DNA of 45,109 bases from a bacterium (GTDB taxonomy: Bacteria; SAR324; XYD2-FULL-50-16): assembly GCA_018830885.1 (NCBI GenBank), contig JAHJRI010000028.1:1-45109 (forward strand), given 5' to 3'. Shown one piece after another: positions 24,868-35,500 of this stretch. Made by a program: the position numbers and the translations under genes. Numbering within the stretch: position 1 is the first letter of the stretch; each line of letters begins with the position of its first letter. The notes below the pieces were generated by a model. It did no database searches, was not told the origin of the DNA, and saw nothing but the letters and a program-made list of their open reading frames with translations.

Positions 24868-27114
24868 CTATTCATTTTGAATCTGCTGCATGAAATGCTG
24901 CGGATCTGTGGTCGGTTGGCGACAGGCTCCTCTTTCACAGACATAGGCGGTCGCCTTGCCGGCCTGTGCTGTTTTTCCCGCAACAATGGAGACCCGTCTG
25001 GCAGCCTCATCCAGCTCTTCCCCCTCGGAAACAACCACCAGCACTGAATTGGGTATGAACACCTGACGCAGGGTGTTCAAAAACGGATCAGCTGTTTCCG
25101 GCTGACCTTCAGGGGTCACAATCACGATCTCCCTGGGACGACCCAGGAAAAAATCCGCTGCCAGCAGCATCTCTGAAAGGGCAACCGGGTTTTTTCCGTC
25201 CGTACCCAGAAACAGGATGAACGCCTTTCGAAACCGCTCGTGGAAGTGGGCTTTGCCCGTCAACTCTCCCATCCTCAGCAAATTCAGCAAAGCAACAGAA
25301 TTTCCCGAGGGAACGGCCCCGTCATAATTCGGTTTTTCCCTGGCAATCAACTGCTCGTGATCATCAGAGGTCATAAAAAATCCCCCTGCCGGGCTGTCCT
25401 CAAAACGCTCTTCCAAGATCCGGTCCAGTTCAAGAGCTTTATCAAGCCAGGAAATAGCCTGGGTTGATTCATAAAGATCCAGCAATGCGCTGATGAAGAA
25501 GGCGTAATCCTCCAGGTATCCATTGAAACGGGCCCGACTATCATTATAGCTCCGAAAAAGCCGGCCATCCCGATAAAGATGAGACAGAATAAAATCAGCT
25601 GCCGTTTTTGCCCTTTCGGTAAACCGGTCTTCACCCAGAATCCTTCCTGCTTTGGCAAAGGCGGAGATCATCAAACCGTTCCAGGCAGTCAGCACCTTCT
25701 CATCCCGAATGGGTTGCGGTCTCTTTTTCCGGGCCTCATATAAGCTTGTATTGATCTCCTCAACCTGTTTTCCAAGTTCCTCCGCGCTCATCCCCAGGGA
25801 AGATGCAATGGCTGACAGCGGACTGGGGGTGTTGAGGATGGACCGTCCTTCAAAATTACCCCCTGGACGCACGTTGTAGACGCGTTGTGCAATGTCTGCC
25901 TGTTCGCGCCCTAAAACAGATGCCAGCTCCTCCGGCGTCCAGGTGAAAAAATAGCCCTCTTCCCTGTGACCCGAGGGAGTCAGGCTGTCAGCATCGGTGG
26001 CAGAATAGAATGCCCCTGACGGTGTCGTCATATCCCGGGAAACATAATGCAGGATTTCAATGGCTGTTTTGCGATACAGCTCTTTGCCCGTCAACTGGAA
26101 GGCTTCGAGATATGCCACTGTGAGCAGGGCATTGTCATACAGCATTTTCTCAAAATGGGGCACCTGCCAGCCGGCATCGACAGAGTAGCGATGAAATCCG
26201 CCACCTGCCTGGTCATACATCCCCCCGGCAACCATTTTTCCCAGTGTCTGTTCCGCCATTTGCAGAAATGTCTGGTCCCCGGAACGAAGATAGTACCGAA
26301 AAAGGAACCGCAACGGCAGACTGCTGGGAAATTTCGGAGCCCCCTGCAACCCGCCGTTCTGATGATCGAATCGCTGGCGATAGAAATTGGCCGCCTGCTC
26401 CAGGATCTCAGGTTCTGGCATGTCACTCCCACCTTCAGGGGTCAGCATGGATGTGATCGCCTCTGTCAACTGCATACTGGTTTGCACCAGTTTATCACGG
26501 TCCTCAGTATAAACCTGATGGATTCGTTTCAGAATGCTCAAAAACCCCATACTCACGCCCCGATCCCCATCCCTGGCAGGGAAGTATGTCCCCCCCCAGA
26601 ACGGTCTTCGCTCCGGCATCAGCATCACGTTCAGAGGCCAGCCGCCATTTCCATTCAGCGCCTGAACAGCGGACATATAAATGGCATCCACATCCGGCCG
26701 CTCTTCCCGGTCGACTTTTATGGTAATATAATGGGTGTTCAGATAAGCCGCAATCTCCTCATCTTCAAAGGACTCCTCTTCCATCACATGACACCAGTGA
26801 CAGGTTGAATATCCGATACTGACCAGAACCGGCCGGTTCAGTTTCTTTGCCGTTTCAAAGGCCTCATCCCCCCAGGGATACCAATTGACCGGATTATGCG
26901 CATGCTGAAGCAGATAGGGGCTGGATTCCAGGAAGAGGCGGTTTGTAAACCTAGCCTGCCCGTCATGCGCCAGATGACGGGTTCGTGGCCTGTATTCGGA
27001 ACCACGCTGGTCGGCTTTTTCCCTGAACAACGTTTGCAGAGTGGTCTCAAACACGATATTTCCAGGAAGATGAAAACCGGACTCCGGGTTCGACTTGTGG
27101 ATATCTGAGTTCAT
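24868..27114 (-). CDS. Thioredoxin-like DUF255 protein (YyaL/SPATA20 family)
   Basis: A very conserved N-terminal thioredoxin-like domain: [25 protein letters not shown], the redox-like STCHWC motif, then [14 protein letters not shown] and [11 protein letters not shown]. The C-terminal 450 residues form an (alpha/alpha)6-barrel like N-acylglucosamine 2-epimerases ([67 protein letters not shown]). Its reaction is unsettled in bacteria. The start is uncertain: I use the ATG at 27114 (748 aa), but the frame is open to 27201 (777 aa) and no candidate has a good SD. The N-terminal 60 residues before the domain are not conserved-looking. Confidence 0.9.
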   Translation of the reverse strand: MNSDIHKSNPESGFHLPGNIVFETTLQTLFREKADQRGSEYRPRTRHLAHDGQARFTNRLFLESSPYLLQHAHNPVNWYPWGDEAFETAKKLNRPVLVSIGYSTCHWCHVMEEESFEDEEIAAYLNTHYITIKVDREERPDVDAIYMSAVQALNGNGGWPLNVMLMPERRPFWGGTYFPARDGDRGVSMGFLSILKRIHQVYTEDRDKLVQTSMQLTEAITSMLTPEGGSDMPEPEILEQAANFYRQRFDHQNGGLQGAPKFPSSLPLRFLFRYYLRSGDQTFLQMAEQTLGKMVAGGMYDQAGGGFHRYSVDAGWQVPHFEKMLYDNALLTVAYLEAFQLTGKELYRKTAIEILHYVSRDMTTPSGAFYSATDADSLTPSGHREEGYFFTWTPEELASVLGREQADIAQRVYNVRPGGNFEGRSILNTPSPLSAIASSLGMSAEELGKQVEEINTSLYEARKKRPQPIRDEKVLTAWNGLMISAFAKAGRILGEDRFTERAKTAADFILSHLYRDGRLFRSYNDSRARFNGYLEDYAFFISALLDLYESTQAISWLDKALELDRILEERFEDSPAGGFFMTSDDHEQLIAREKPNYDGAVPSGNSVALLNLLRMGELTGKAHFHERFRKAFILFLGTDGKNPVALSEMLLAADFFLGRPREIVIVTPEGQPETADPFLNTLRQVFIPNSVLVVVSEGEELDEAARRVSIVAGKTAQAGKATAYVCERGACRQPTTDPQHFMQQIQNE

Positions 27115-27438
27115 GGGATTCCAGTGAGATCGGGTTAACATTGATGAGTGATTCGGCCTTCGCAGAAAACACCGAAGTTTTTGCAGCACCCTGTTAATCA
27201 ATTTAACAGGGGTCGCATCTGTTTTTAAACCACTCTAGTTTTTAAACTTCTGATATTTTTAGGGATCATTTTTCAAACACCCTCATTCGGTTAAACAAGA
27301 AAATAGGGCAGCATATTCCATGCCCCGTTTCAGGTTTGAATCGTATAAGGATTGTCGCCTGGTTTCTGCCGTATCACAGCTTGATATCACTGGAGATGAA
27401 CCGGGAAAATCGCTTCCCGGTCTTCAGAGGACTGATGG

Positions 27439-28062
27439 CTACTGCTTGAGGAAGGGGTTTGACATTTTCTCCAGACCGATGGAGGTCACAGCTCCGTGGC
27501 CGGTATGAACCACCAGGTTCTCATCCAGCGTGAAGAGCTGGCTGCGAATCGATTCCAGCAGCTGTTCGTGGTTTGATCCGGGGATGTCTGTGCGGGCGAT
27601 ACCCCTGCAGAACAGGGTGTCGCCGACAAAAACGTGCTCATCAAACAGAAAGCAGACCCCGCCCGGTGAGTGACCCGGTGTTTCAAGAATTTTGAAGGAA
27701 CAGGTACCAAAGGTATAGGTCTTCTGAACATCCAGCCAATCATCGACTTCAGGCGGAACGTCATCCGGGAACCCGAATCGTCGGGCCCCCTGCGGATATG
27801 ACGCCAGCACCCCCTTCTCCTTTTCATGCAGATAAAACGGGACGCCTTTCCGCCGTTTGATCTCAGCAACAGCGCCGACATGATCCACATGGCCATGGGT
27901 GGCGACAATGAACTTTAAATTAAGCTGGTTGGTATCTATATATTCCAGAATCGATTCTGCTTCGGCGCCCGGGTCGATGACAATGGCCGCGCCAGTTTCC
28001 CCGCAGCTTAAAATATAGCAATTGGTCACAAAAGGGGGGATGACAATCTTATGAAGATTCAT
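27439..28062 (-). CDS. MBL-fold hydrolase, glyoxalase II-like
   Basis: A 207 aa metallo-beta-lactamase-fold protein. The metal ligands are all visible: THGHVDH (HxHxDH), the GHSPGG histidine, the FVGDTLF aspartate and the final HTGHG histidine. It lacks the C-terminal substrate domain of classical GloB, so it belongs to the short YcbL-type glyoxalase II/persulfide dioxygenase-like group. A thioester such as S-lactoylglutathione is the usual substrate in the family, but a sulfur-related role is also possible. It is 324 bp upstream of the DUF255 gene on the same strand. Confidence 0.92.
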   Translation of the reverse strand: MNLHKIVIPPFVTNCYILSCGETGAAIVIDPGAEAESILEYIDTNQLNLKFIVATHGHVDHVGAVAEIKRRKGVPFYLHEKEKGVLASYPQGARRFGFPDDVPPEVDDWLDVQKTYTFGTCSFKILETPGHSPGGVCFLFDEHVFVGDTLFCRGIARTDIPGSNHEQLLESIRSQLFTLDENLVVHTGHGAVTSIGLEKMSNPFLKQ

Positions 28063-28223
28063 ATGACACTCCGAAATGTTTCAGCAAACAGACTCAGCCG
28101 TGCTTTTCCAAATACGGTGACAGTGACTGTGCAGGACGGCTGTGCGCGGTCAGCAACGCATGCTTTCCATGCCAGCTGCGCAATACCGGGGCCATACGCC
28201 TGCTGTCCGACAACCCGGTCATT

Positions 28224-29942
28224 TTAAAGCCGAATAGAAAAAATAACGGTAACTAAAACAACACCTAACCAGATGGTCTCATGCAGGCAATAAAAAACCA
28301 TCCTGGTTGCTTGACCACTACTTCCCATCCGAATATCAAGAAACGCGACATTCCTTCGGCTGCCGATGGTTGCCTGGTTGATCTCTCCCTTGGGAAAATG
28401 AAGCCTGATCGAAAAACCGCATTCCGGCGCTTCGCAGGTTTGCCAGCCTGATATTTCTCTGCGCCTGATATATCCAATTTTCCGGGGTGTGACAACCTCG
28501 GATCCGCGAGAACTGGATTCTGGAGATACCAGTCTGGCAGTTAACAGGACCAGTTCACCACAGATTTTCACCCAATCGCCCAGTTGATCAACGCTTTTTT
28601 TAAAGCTGCTGTTTTGCGGTTCGTCATCCCAACCGATATCGCCCCTTTCTGGCAAAGGCAGTTGCTCACAGGCAAGCATCTGCAGCACCCGCTCATTGTC
28701 CAGGATTCTCGCATAGTAGAACGACAAAGCCACTTTTTTGGAGCGCTTGATCTGGACGAGGAGCCGCTCCTTCTCCCTCACGGAGAGACCACTAAATCCC
28801 GTTTCATGGGCAATTTTACACAGAAGCCGTCGGGTTTGAGAATCAATAACGGTCTTTTCCAGGCTGGCTGCGTTTACTTCACGGATCAGACGGGAGATAT
28901 AGGAGGTCCACTTCTGCGGTTGATCCCTTTTCAGATCCGTCTCCATATGCTGCTGATCTTTCTGGGCCAGATAAGACTGCCAGGAGATATAGTTAATAAT
29001 GGCGCTGCTGCGGCCCATTTTTTCCTTCAAACATTTAATGGGCCAGAGCGGTTTGTCCCAATCCAGAAAGGTTCCTGTTTCTGCAAAGATTTTTGTCCTG
29101 TTTTGGTGCAGATAATAATTACCGTCTGTTCCATAAAAATTCTTCCATAATTCCGGCTCGGTAAAAACATACCAGAAACCGACTGATGCATCCGGATTCA
29201 GCGGCCGGGCCTTGACAGGGAGGAATGAATTCCCACTGGTCCTTTTTAAATAATGCGTATCACGATACTCAGCGCGGTATTTGTCAAAGGCCTGCATGGA
29301 AAAGTCCAATGACATATCCTTAAAAAAGCCCATCACTGTGCATGGATTGTGATTTTTTAGCTGGTGAGCCTCAATTCGGTGTTCCACCTGCTTTTCCAAT
29401 TCACAAATCCAGAGTTGAGCCTCCAAATAGCCCCTGAAATAGAGCTCCTGTACCAGATTCTGTCTGAGAATGTGTGGGACGCTTTTCATTGCACCGAGGA
29501 AATCATCCAGTATTTTACCACCCTCTTTTCGCAACTGTTTCATCAGGAAGGTATTGTTGTTCTTCCACTGATCAACCAGTTTGGGCGGGATATCATAGTT
29601 GATGGTAAACAGGTTCCGTCTCAGATTCCTGATCCTGGACCAGGTAACAGGTTTAACAAAGGGGAGTGACGGATTGATGCGGGCTTCAAGCAGCGGTCTC
29701 ACAAATCGTTGTTCGAATACAAACATTTCAAGGTATATTAACTCCTTCCGTTCCCGTTCCACATATCTTGCGATTTTGTATATCTCCTGATCAATAATAA
29801 ACCGGGATTCCAGATATGGGTTTCTGTTCCGTCGAGCCTGATTTTCAAAAATCGCCCTTCGGACCTCAAGTGCCATAATCTCCTGCAATCGTCTGATATC
29901 ATCATCATCCTTAACTCCAATCAGCTTCTTACCTTCAGACAT
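28224..29942 (-). CDS. Hypothetical protein, 572 aa, possible C-terminal membrane anchor
   Basis: I do not recognise this protein. It starts MSEGKKLIGVKDDDD and is rich in Arg, Lys, Glu and aromatic residues. The first 250 residues look largely helical (EIMALEVRRAIFENQARRN; IYKIARYVERERKELIYLEM; LVQELYFRGYLEAQLWICEL). The second half has a Trp/Tyr-rich segment and SVREKERLLVQIKRSKKVAL. The last 20 residues are hydrophobic (a WLGVVLVTVIF stretch) and could be a tail anchor. There is no catalytic motif, signal peptide or repeat. The SD is weak (GGTGTGGA). It is divergent from the GNAT-like/methyltransferase pair. Length and coding look support a real gene. Confidence 0.75.
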   Translation of the reverse strand: MSEGKKLIGVKDDDDIRRLQEIMALEVRRAIFENQARRNRNPYLESRFIIDQEIYKIARYVERERKELIYLEMFVFEQRFVRPLLEARINPSLPFVKPVTWSRIRNLRRNLFTINYDIPPKLVDQWKNNNTFLMKQLRKEGGKILDDFLGAMKSVPHILRQNLVQELYFRGYLEAQLWICELEKQVEHRIEAHQLKNHNPCTVMGFFKDMSLDFSMQAFDKYRAEYRDTHYLKRTSGNSFLPVKARPLNPDASVGFWYVFTEPELWKNFYGTDGNYYLHQNRTKIFAETGTFLDWDKPLWPIKCLKEKMGRSSAIINYISWQSYLAQKDQQHMETDLKRDQPQKWTSYISRLIREVNAASLEKTVIDSQTRRLLCKIAHETGFSGLSVREKERLLVQIKRSKKVALSFYYARILDNERVLQMLACEQLPLPERGDIGWDDEPQNSSFKKSVDQLGDWVKICGELVLLTARLVSPESSSRGSEVVTPRKIGYIRRREISGWQTCEAPECGFSIRLHFPKGEINQATIGSRRNVAFLDIRMGSSGQATRMVFYCLHETIWLGVVLVTVIFSIRL

Positions 29943-30337
29943 TCCACACCGTTTATCCTGTTTATCCGCATATGATCAGACCCTGAACTCTCAATAACGA
30001 ACCTAATATCTAGTCAGGGTTGACTGTATTGTCAACTCAACAGGATAGCCGCGTGTTCAAATTTTATTTTGACATTATAGGTAAAAATCCCGAAAGGGCC
30101 ACCAATATTCGGTTTCCGATATTCTCTTCCTGAAAATGAAATCTGAAAATCTGAAAATTTTCAATTCTGATTCTAATTCCGATAATTCTGATTCAATTTA
30201 TTGAATCCTTGCAAGACTCCTATTCAGTATGATGTGTGGAAATTCGTTTGATAACCATCATCATTCAATATTTTATTGGTCCATGACAGTTTTTATTAAG
30301 GCCTCTCTGTATCGTCCAGGTTTGAAATGCATGCCCT
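29943..30337. other. AT-rich divergent intergenic region with operator-like palindromes
   Basis: About 395 bp without a gene between two divergent unknown genes. Two symmetric sites are visible: GTTGAC-N6-GTCAAC at 30019-30036 and GATTCAA-TTTA-TTGAATC at 30190-30207. Between them is a low-complexity run built of CTGAAAATC/TCTGATTC-like words (30130-30195). Promoters must lie here, but no full -35/-10 pair is convincing. Confidence 0.45.
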
Positions 30338-31252
30338 ATGAAAAACATACCCATTGTCCGCCGACTAACTGCAGAGGAAATGTCGGAGTCCATCATCCAG
30401 GAAACCACGGATCTGTATATGGAGGTATTCAACTTCCACCACTATCTCTTGTTTTCGAGCACATTAGAGATTCTGGGAGTCAGAGATGTTTTCAGGTCGA
30501 CCCGCTATCCCGACCTGAAAACACAGCATGCCATCAAGCAGATGCCGGTTCATGCGGAGACAGGCGAACAGGCCATTTTCTGGCATCATCCCGAAACCAC
30601 ATACCGAATATTAAAAAAAAGACTCATGAGGGATAGCACCAATTCGACATTTCTCATCGACCCGCAAACTGAGGAAATCATCGGAGCCATCATCGGAGAC
30701 AAAACATCACTGTGCGATCTGTTTGATGACAACGGTTGGACGAATCCAACCCTTTATGCCGGTATTGAAGCCAAACAACATTGCCGCAGTCCCGAAAGTC
30801 TGCTGCAGCAGATCAACGATACACTAAAAAATTTAAAGCCAAACAGAGCATCCAGTCAGATCCTGAGGCACATAACACAATTTCGACCTGGGGAGAAAGT
30901 ATTGTCACCCAACTGTATCGCTCTGAAAAAAAAGGCAAGGCATAATGACAGCCTGAGTCTGCTTTTTTCTGGATTCCTGGCATCTCTACCAAACGAATCA
31001 AAAACAATCCCTTTCGTTTTTGAAGCGACGTGGCAATCCGGTCTGACAAAAATCTGTCTGCGCTCCGGCATGATTCTGATAAATGGAACATTGCGGGATC
31101 CTGATGCTGAAAAAAAAGACGGGGATTCGGTCATTATCGTCGGGGATTATGATTGCTTCTGCAAGGCTGGCCAGATTCTCAACCGCCTTAATTCTATCAA
31201 CATGAAAAATCAATTTACCGGTCGAAGCCCGTTTAGACCTAAATTTCAATAG
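30338..31252 (+). CDS. Hypothetical protein, weakly GNAT-like, paired with a methyltransferase
   Basis: A 304 aa protein, not clearly recognised. It begins MKNIPIVRRLTAEEMSES. Around residue 105 the segment FLIDPQTEEIIGAIIGDKTS looks like the central beta-strands of a GNAT acyltransferase, but the pyrophosphate-binding R/Q-x-x-G-x-G/A loop is not evident. The C-terminal half has FVFEATWQSGLTKICLRSG, beta-rich and unassigned. No signal peptide or membrane segment. No SD is seen before the ATG. Its stop is 39 nt before the methyltransferase start, so the two are likely one operon. Confidence 0.65.
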   Translation: MKNIPIVRRLTAEEMSESIIQETTDLYMEVFNFHHYLLFSSTLEILGVRDVFRSTRYPDLKTQHAIKQMPVHAETGEQAIFWHHPETTYRILKKRLMRDSTNSTFLIDPQTEEIIGAIIGDKTSLCDLFDDNGWTNPTLYAGIEAKQHCRSPESLLQQINDTLKNLKPNRASSQILRHITQFRPGEKVLSPNCIALKKKARHNDSLSLLFSGFLASLPNESKTIPFVFEATWQSGLTKICLRSGMILINGTLRDPDAEKKDGDSVIIVGDYDCFCKAGQILNRLNSINMKNQFTGRSPFRPKFQ

Positions 31253-31291
31253 AATGTTTGAGCTAATTCCAATTGCATAGCAGGAGACCAT

Positions 31292-32125
31292 ATGACACAT
31301 CGTTTTCTCATTTCCGAACCTGAAACCAATTATGCATCCTATTCAGAGTTTGGCACGATCGAATCTTCGTTCCCATTGAAACGCAAAAATGAAAAAGATT
31401 GCTGGGAAAAGAACTATCTGGAGAACTATTATGACGAAGTGCTCAATGTCACCGGATGCCAGAGAGTTAACCAGAGGATCACCCAGTGCCTGGACCCCAC
31501 GGTGCAAAGGGTTCATATTCCCGGTTGCGGGTCCAAACCCCATTTGCAGCGTTATCTCATAGAAAACTTTCCCAACCTTGACAAAGTGATCTGTACAGAC
31601 TGGTCTGAAACCGCATTGACGTTGGCCAGGAGAAGCTTTGACCACCCAAAACTGGTCTATCAGCAGGCAGACACGAGCCAACTGAACCCTGATGATGGTC
31701 CATGCGATTGTGTCATTGTCGTTAATTCGATCCTCTCAGCGAGTGATATCCTGAACCGTCAGATGATCCGCGCCTGCCACCGGGTTTTGAAACAGGGGGG
31801 GCTGTTTATCGGCTTGTTCCCTGATGTTCTCTGTTCTGTCGAACTGTCCAGTATCTCATCCGAGCTTTCCGAACTGCTGGACGGAACGATTGATGTGGGT
31901 AAAAACATGGTCTATGAAAGACGGCAGGGAATGAACCAGATTTTTTACACGCCCTTGCGTTTGAAACAGATCTTTATCGAAGCCGGCTTTGAGATAAAAT
32001 TCGACCATATTCAACGGATTGCTTTTGATTCTCCTTTTTTCCAGGGCGAGTACCTGCGTCTTTACGGTCTCCAGGATCCCGATCTCTGCATCTGGGAAAA
32101 CATAGTCGAGGTAAAAAAAAGCTGA
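31292..32125 (+). CDS. Class I SAM-dependent methyltransferase
   Basis: A 277 aa soluble protein with a Rossmann methyltransferase core. Motif I is VHIPGCGSKPHLQRYL (about residue 70), the acidic residue after beta-2 is in VICTDWSETALTLARRSF, motif II is VYQQADTSQL, and motif IV/V is CDCVIVVNSILSASD followed by CHRVLKQGGLFIGLFPD. The C-terminal part (LRLKQIFIEAGFEIKFDHIQ) is the usual last alpha-beta segment. The substrate is unknown; the N-terminal 65 residues are poorly conserved and probably bind it. SD AGGAG lies 5 nt before ATG. It follows the GNAT-like protein by 39 nt and is followed by a strong hairpin. Confidence 0.85.
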   Translation: MTHRFLISEPETNYASYSEFGTIESSFPLKRKNEKDCWEKNYLENYYDEVLNVTGCQRVNQRITQCLDPTVQRVHIPGCGSKPHLQRYLIENFPNLDKVICTDWSETALTLARRSFDHPKLVYQQADTSQLNPDDGPCDCVIVVNSILSASDILNRQMIRACHRVLKQGGLFIGLFPDVLCSVELSSISSELSELLDGTIDVGKNMVYERRQGMNQIFYTPLRLKQIFIEAGFEIKFDHIQRIAFDSPFFQGEYLRLYGLQDPDLCIWENIVEVKKS

Positions 32126-32150
32126 ACCATCCATCCACTTTCCCCGTCAC

Positions 32151-32181
32151 GACGTAATGAAACAGCCGGTTTCATTACGTC
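32151..32181 (+). terminator. Perfect 13 bp stem-loop after the methyltransferase gene
   Basis: Arms GACGTAATGAAAC (32151-32163) and GTTTCATTACGTC (32169-32181) pair without mismatch around a 5 nt loop, 25 nt after the methyltransferase stop. There is no T-tract, so it is either a non-canonical terminator, an mRNA-end stabiliser, or a regulatory palindrome. Confidence 0.55.
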
Positions 32182-32542
32182 CCCACCCACTCCCGACATT
32201 TCCTGCCGAGTGGCCCCATTTGGTTAATTCCCGACTTAAACCCGTCAAAAATCCAGTTCTTAATACCAAACATTGAAGGGGCTGGAAGTACGAGGCATAT
32301 GACGAGGATCCATACAGGCAGGTCTTGCTTTACTTTCGATTTTTATGTATAACACCCGTCTGGATCAATGAAGTCAAGCTGTGATACAGTCATCATCAGG
32401 AAGAGATTCTGTCTGTTGACATTCCCGTTCTTTGCAGCCGAGAACCATACATTGATAAAGCTGGCGGGAGGTCTGGCTGTCCTGAAGATGGACCCTTCCA
32501 ACAGTCATAGGTGATGTCGGTTTGTTAGATATAGGAGACCCT
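32182..32542. other. Intergenic stretch before the hybrid kinase
   Basis: About 360 bp with no supported gene. The only ORF here runs antisense into the kinase start and looks like a shadow. No clear promoter was found. The AGGAG that decides the TTG start of the kinase lies at its end (32533-32537). Confidence 0.5.
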
Positions 32543-35500
32543 TTGCAACCTTGGTGGAAACATCCTGTTATCATGCTGATCGTCGGCTTGCTGGTGCTGG
32601 CAGGCTGCCGGTCAACCCTCTCCGAAAAGGCACCACCCGCCATCAGCAAGGGCGTGCTGGATCTGCGGGGGTGGGATTTTGAAACCGATGGCATCGTTAA
32701 TCTCAAGGGGGAGTGGGAATTTTACTGGGACGAACTGCTTCAACCCAGCGATTTCAAAGAAAAGTCCCATCTGTCAGCGGATCCCGTCTATTTTAATTTA
32801 CCCGGCCTCTGGACCGATATCGATCTTCCTGCCCATGGCTTTGCCACTTTTCGACTCAGCGTAAGACTGGATCAACGCCCGCAGCTGCTGTCCCTGAAGC
32901 TGCAGGATGTCTATGCTGCATATACCGTATTTGTGAACGGAAGAAAGATTGGCAACAGCGGCATCACAGGAACCAGCAGGACATCCTCAAAAGACCAGAT
33001 CATCCCCCAGGTTATTGATCTGCCTGAAACAAATCAGACAGGGCAAATGGAAATTCTTTTCCAGGTGTCAAATTTTTCCATGTTATACAGCGGCTCCCCC
33101 CAGATTATCAAGCTGGGGGAAAAGAAACAGATTCACCGTCTCCGGGAAAGGAACCTGGCGTCTGACCTGTTTCTCATTGGCAGTATATTGATCATGGCGC
33201 TGTATCATCTGGGTCTCTTTATCCAGAAACGGGAAAACCGGTCAGCACTCTATTTCTCCATTTTCAGCTTTGGAACAATTGTCTATACCATGATCACCGG
33301 GGAGTCCTTTCTCTATTTTTTGTTTCCGGATATCGATGTCATTGACCTGTTCAAGATTCTGTTGCTGTCGATTTTCTCGATTGTCCTCTTTTTTTCCATG
33401 TTTATGAATGCCGTATTCCCCGATGAATACGCTTTCAAACTGGTCAGGATCAATCAGATATTCCTGGGGACAGGAGCACTTGTTGTAATATTTGCGCCTC
33501 CCGCCATCTTTCTACATACCCATTTCCCCGCGCATATCTTTACGGTGCTCACACTGAGTTATGCCATTTACGCTTTGATAAAGGCAGCATACCGCAAACG
33601 AATCGGGGCCTTCAGCATGCTGCTGGGATTTGCTTTCTGGTTCCTCACGGTTATCAATGATATCCTCTACTATTATTTGATTATTGAATCGATAAACTTG
33701 ATTCCGGTCGGTCTGTTTGTCTTTATTTTTTCCCAGGCCTTCCTGTTATCATTGAGGTTTAACAGCAGCTTCAACCTGGTTGAGACCCTGTCCGGACAGC
33801 TGGAAGTAAACAACCGGGATCTCTCCCGACTCCATCGGATAAAGGATGAATTCCTTTCAAATACTTCCCATGAACTGAGAACGCCGTTAAATGGTATTAT
33901 TGGACTCGCCCAGTCCTTGATGGATGGCATCGGGGGGAAAATGTCCGAATCAGCCTTGAAGAACCTGTCGTTGATTGTATCCAGCGGAAGGCGGTTATCA
34001 AGTCTGGTCAACGATATTCTCGATTTCTCCATGCTGAACAACCGGGAGGTCACCCTGCACCGAAAAAAGGTGGATATCCGGCAGCAGGTGGACATCGTGC
34101 TTACCTTCGTCAGGCCCCTTGTCGAAAACAAACCGGTTGAGCTCGAAGATAGAATCCCGGAGGATATTCCACTGGTTTTTGCAGATGAAAACAGGCTCGA
34201 GCAAATCCTGTTTAACCTGGTAGGCAACGCCATTAAATTCACAGAGTCGGGAAGCATTTCCGTCACGGCCGAACGGCAGGGAGAGCAACTCGAAATCAGT
34301 GTAATGGACACGGGTATCGGAATACCGGAAGAGAAACAGGCCGATATTTTTAATTCCTTTGAACAGGTAGACAGTTCATCCGACCGGTCCTACGGAGGTT
34401 CCGGTCTGGGACTGTCCATCACCAAAAACCTTGTGGAACTGCATGGTGGCCAGATTATGGTCAAATCTGATCCAGGTGTGGGGTCGGTATTTTCATTTAC
34501 CATCCCGGTGTATTCCGAATCCCTGGAATCAACAACCACTGACTTGATATTGCAGCCGACACCCCCAAACCGGCAGCTGGAACTACTGGAATCGAACCGG
34601 TATTTCCCCAACGTACCATCGCAGCCGGATCAAGAGATCATTCAACCCCATCTGCCCATTCCCACCGAAGGTCGTCAGGATCTCGATCTGACCAATATCT
34701 CGATCCTGGCTGTCGATGATGATCCCATCAACCTGCAGGTAATAATCAACTACCTGAGTCTGGCCGGTGCGAAAATAACGACCGCACAATCAGGCTCCGA
34801 ATGCCTGGACCGGCTGCCTGAATTAAAACCTGACATCGTCCTGCTCGACATTATGATGCCGGATATGAATGGATATCGAACCGCTGAAAAGATTCGACAG
34901 TCTTCGGCAGTGGAGGAACTTCCCATTATTTTCCTGACCGCTAAGAATCAGAGTGTTGACCTGATGAGTGGGTTTACGTTTGGGGGGAACGATTATATCA
35001 CAAAACCATTTTCCCGGGATGAACTCATTACCCGCATCAAATTTCATCAGAAACTGGTCGAATCGCGAAAGAAGCTGGAGAAAGCTGAGAGGAAATACCG
35101 CCAGATATATGAATACGCCGTTGAAGGGATCTTCCAGGCAAGACAGGATGGAACCATTCTCGATATGAATCCATCAATGGCATCTATCTTTGGATACGAA
35201 TCCAAGGAACGTATGATTTCTGCAAATGTCAAAATACAGACACTGCTGACCGACCCTGAAGAGCGCCAGGCTGTTGGAGCGATACTGGCTGGAAAAATTC
35301 ATGACTTGGACTTTGATGCCTGGTTCAACCGGAAGTCCGACTCAAAATTCTGGGGATCGACCTTCATGCGGATTGTCAAGCATCAGCCGGATGAGGACGT
35401 GTACCTGGAAGGGATCGTACTGGACATGAGTGACCGCAGAAAACGGGAAATCGCAGAGAGAAAAAGAGAGATCGCGGAAGAGGCAAACAGGGCCAAAACC

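Noticed and set aside
30229-30636. 135-codon plus ORF overlapping the GNAT-like gene in another frame
   Set aside because: Odd His/Cys-rich composition and no SD; the 304-codon frame is longer and more protein-like.
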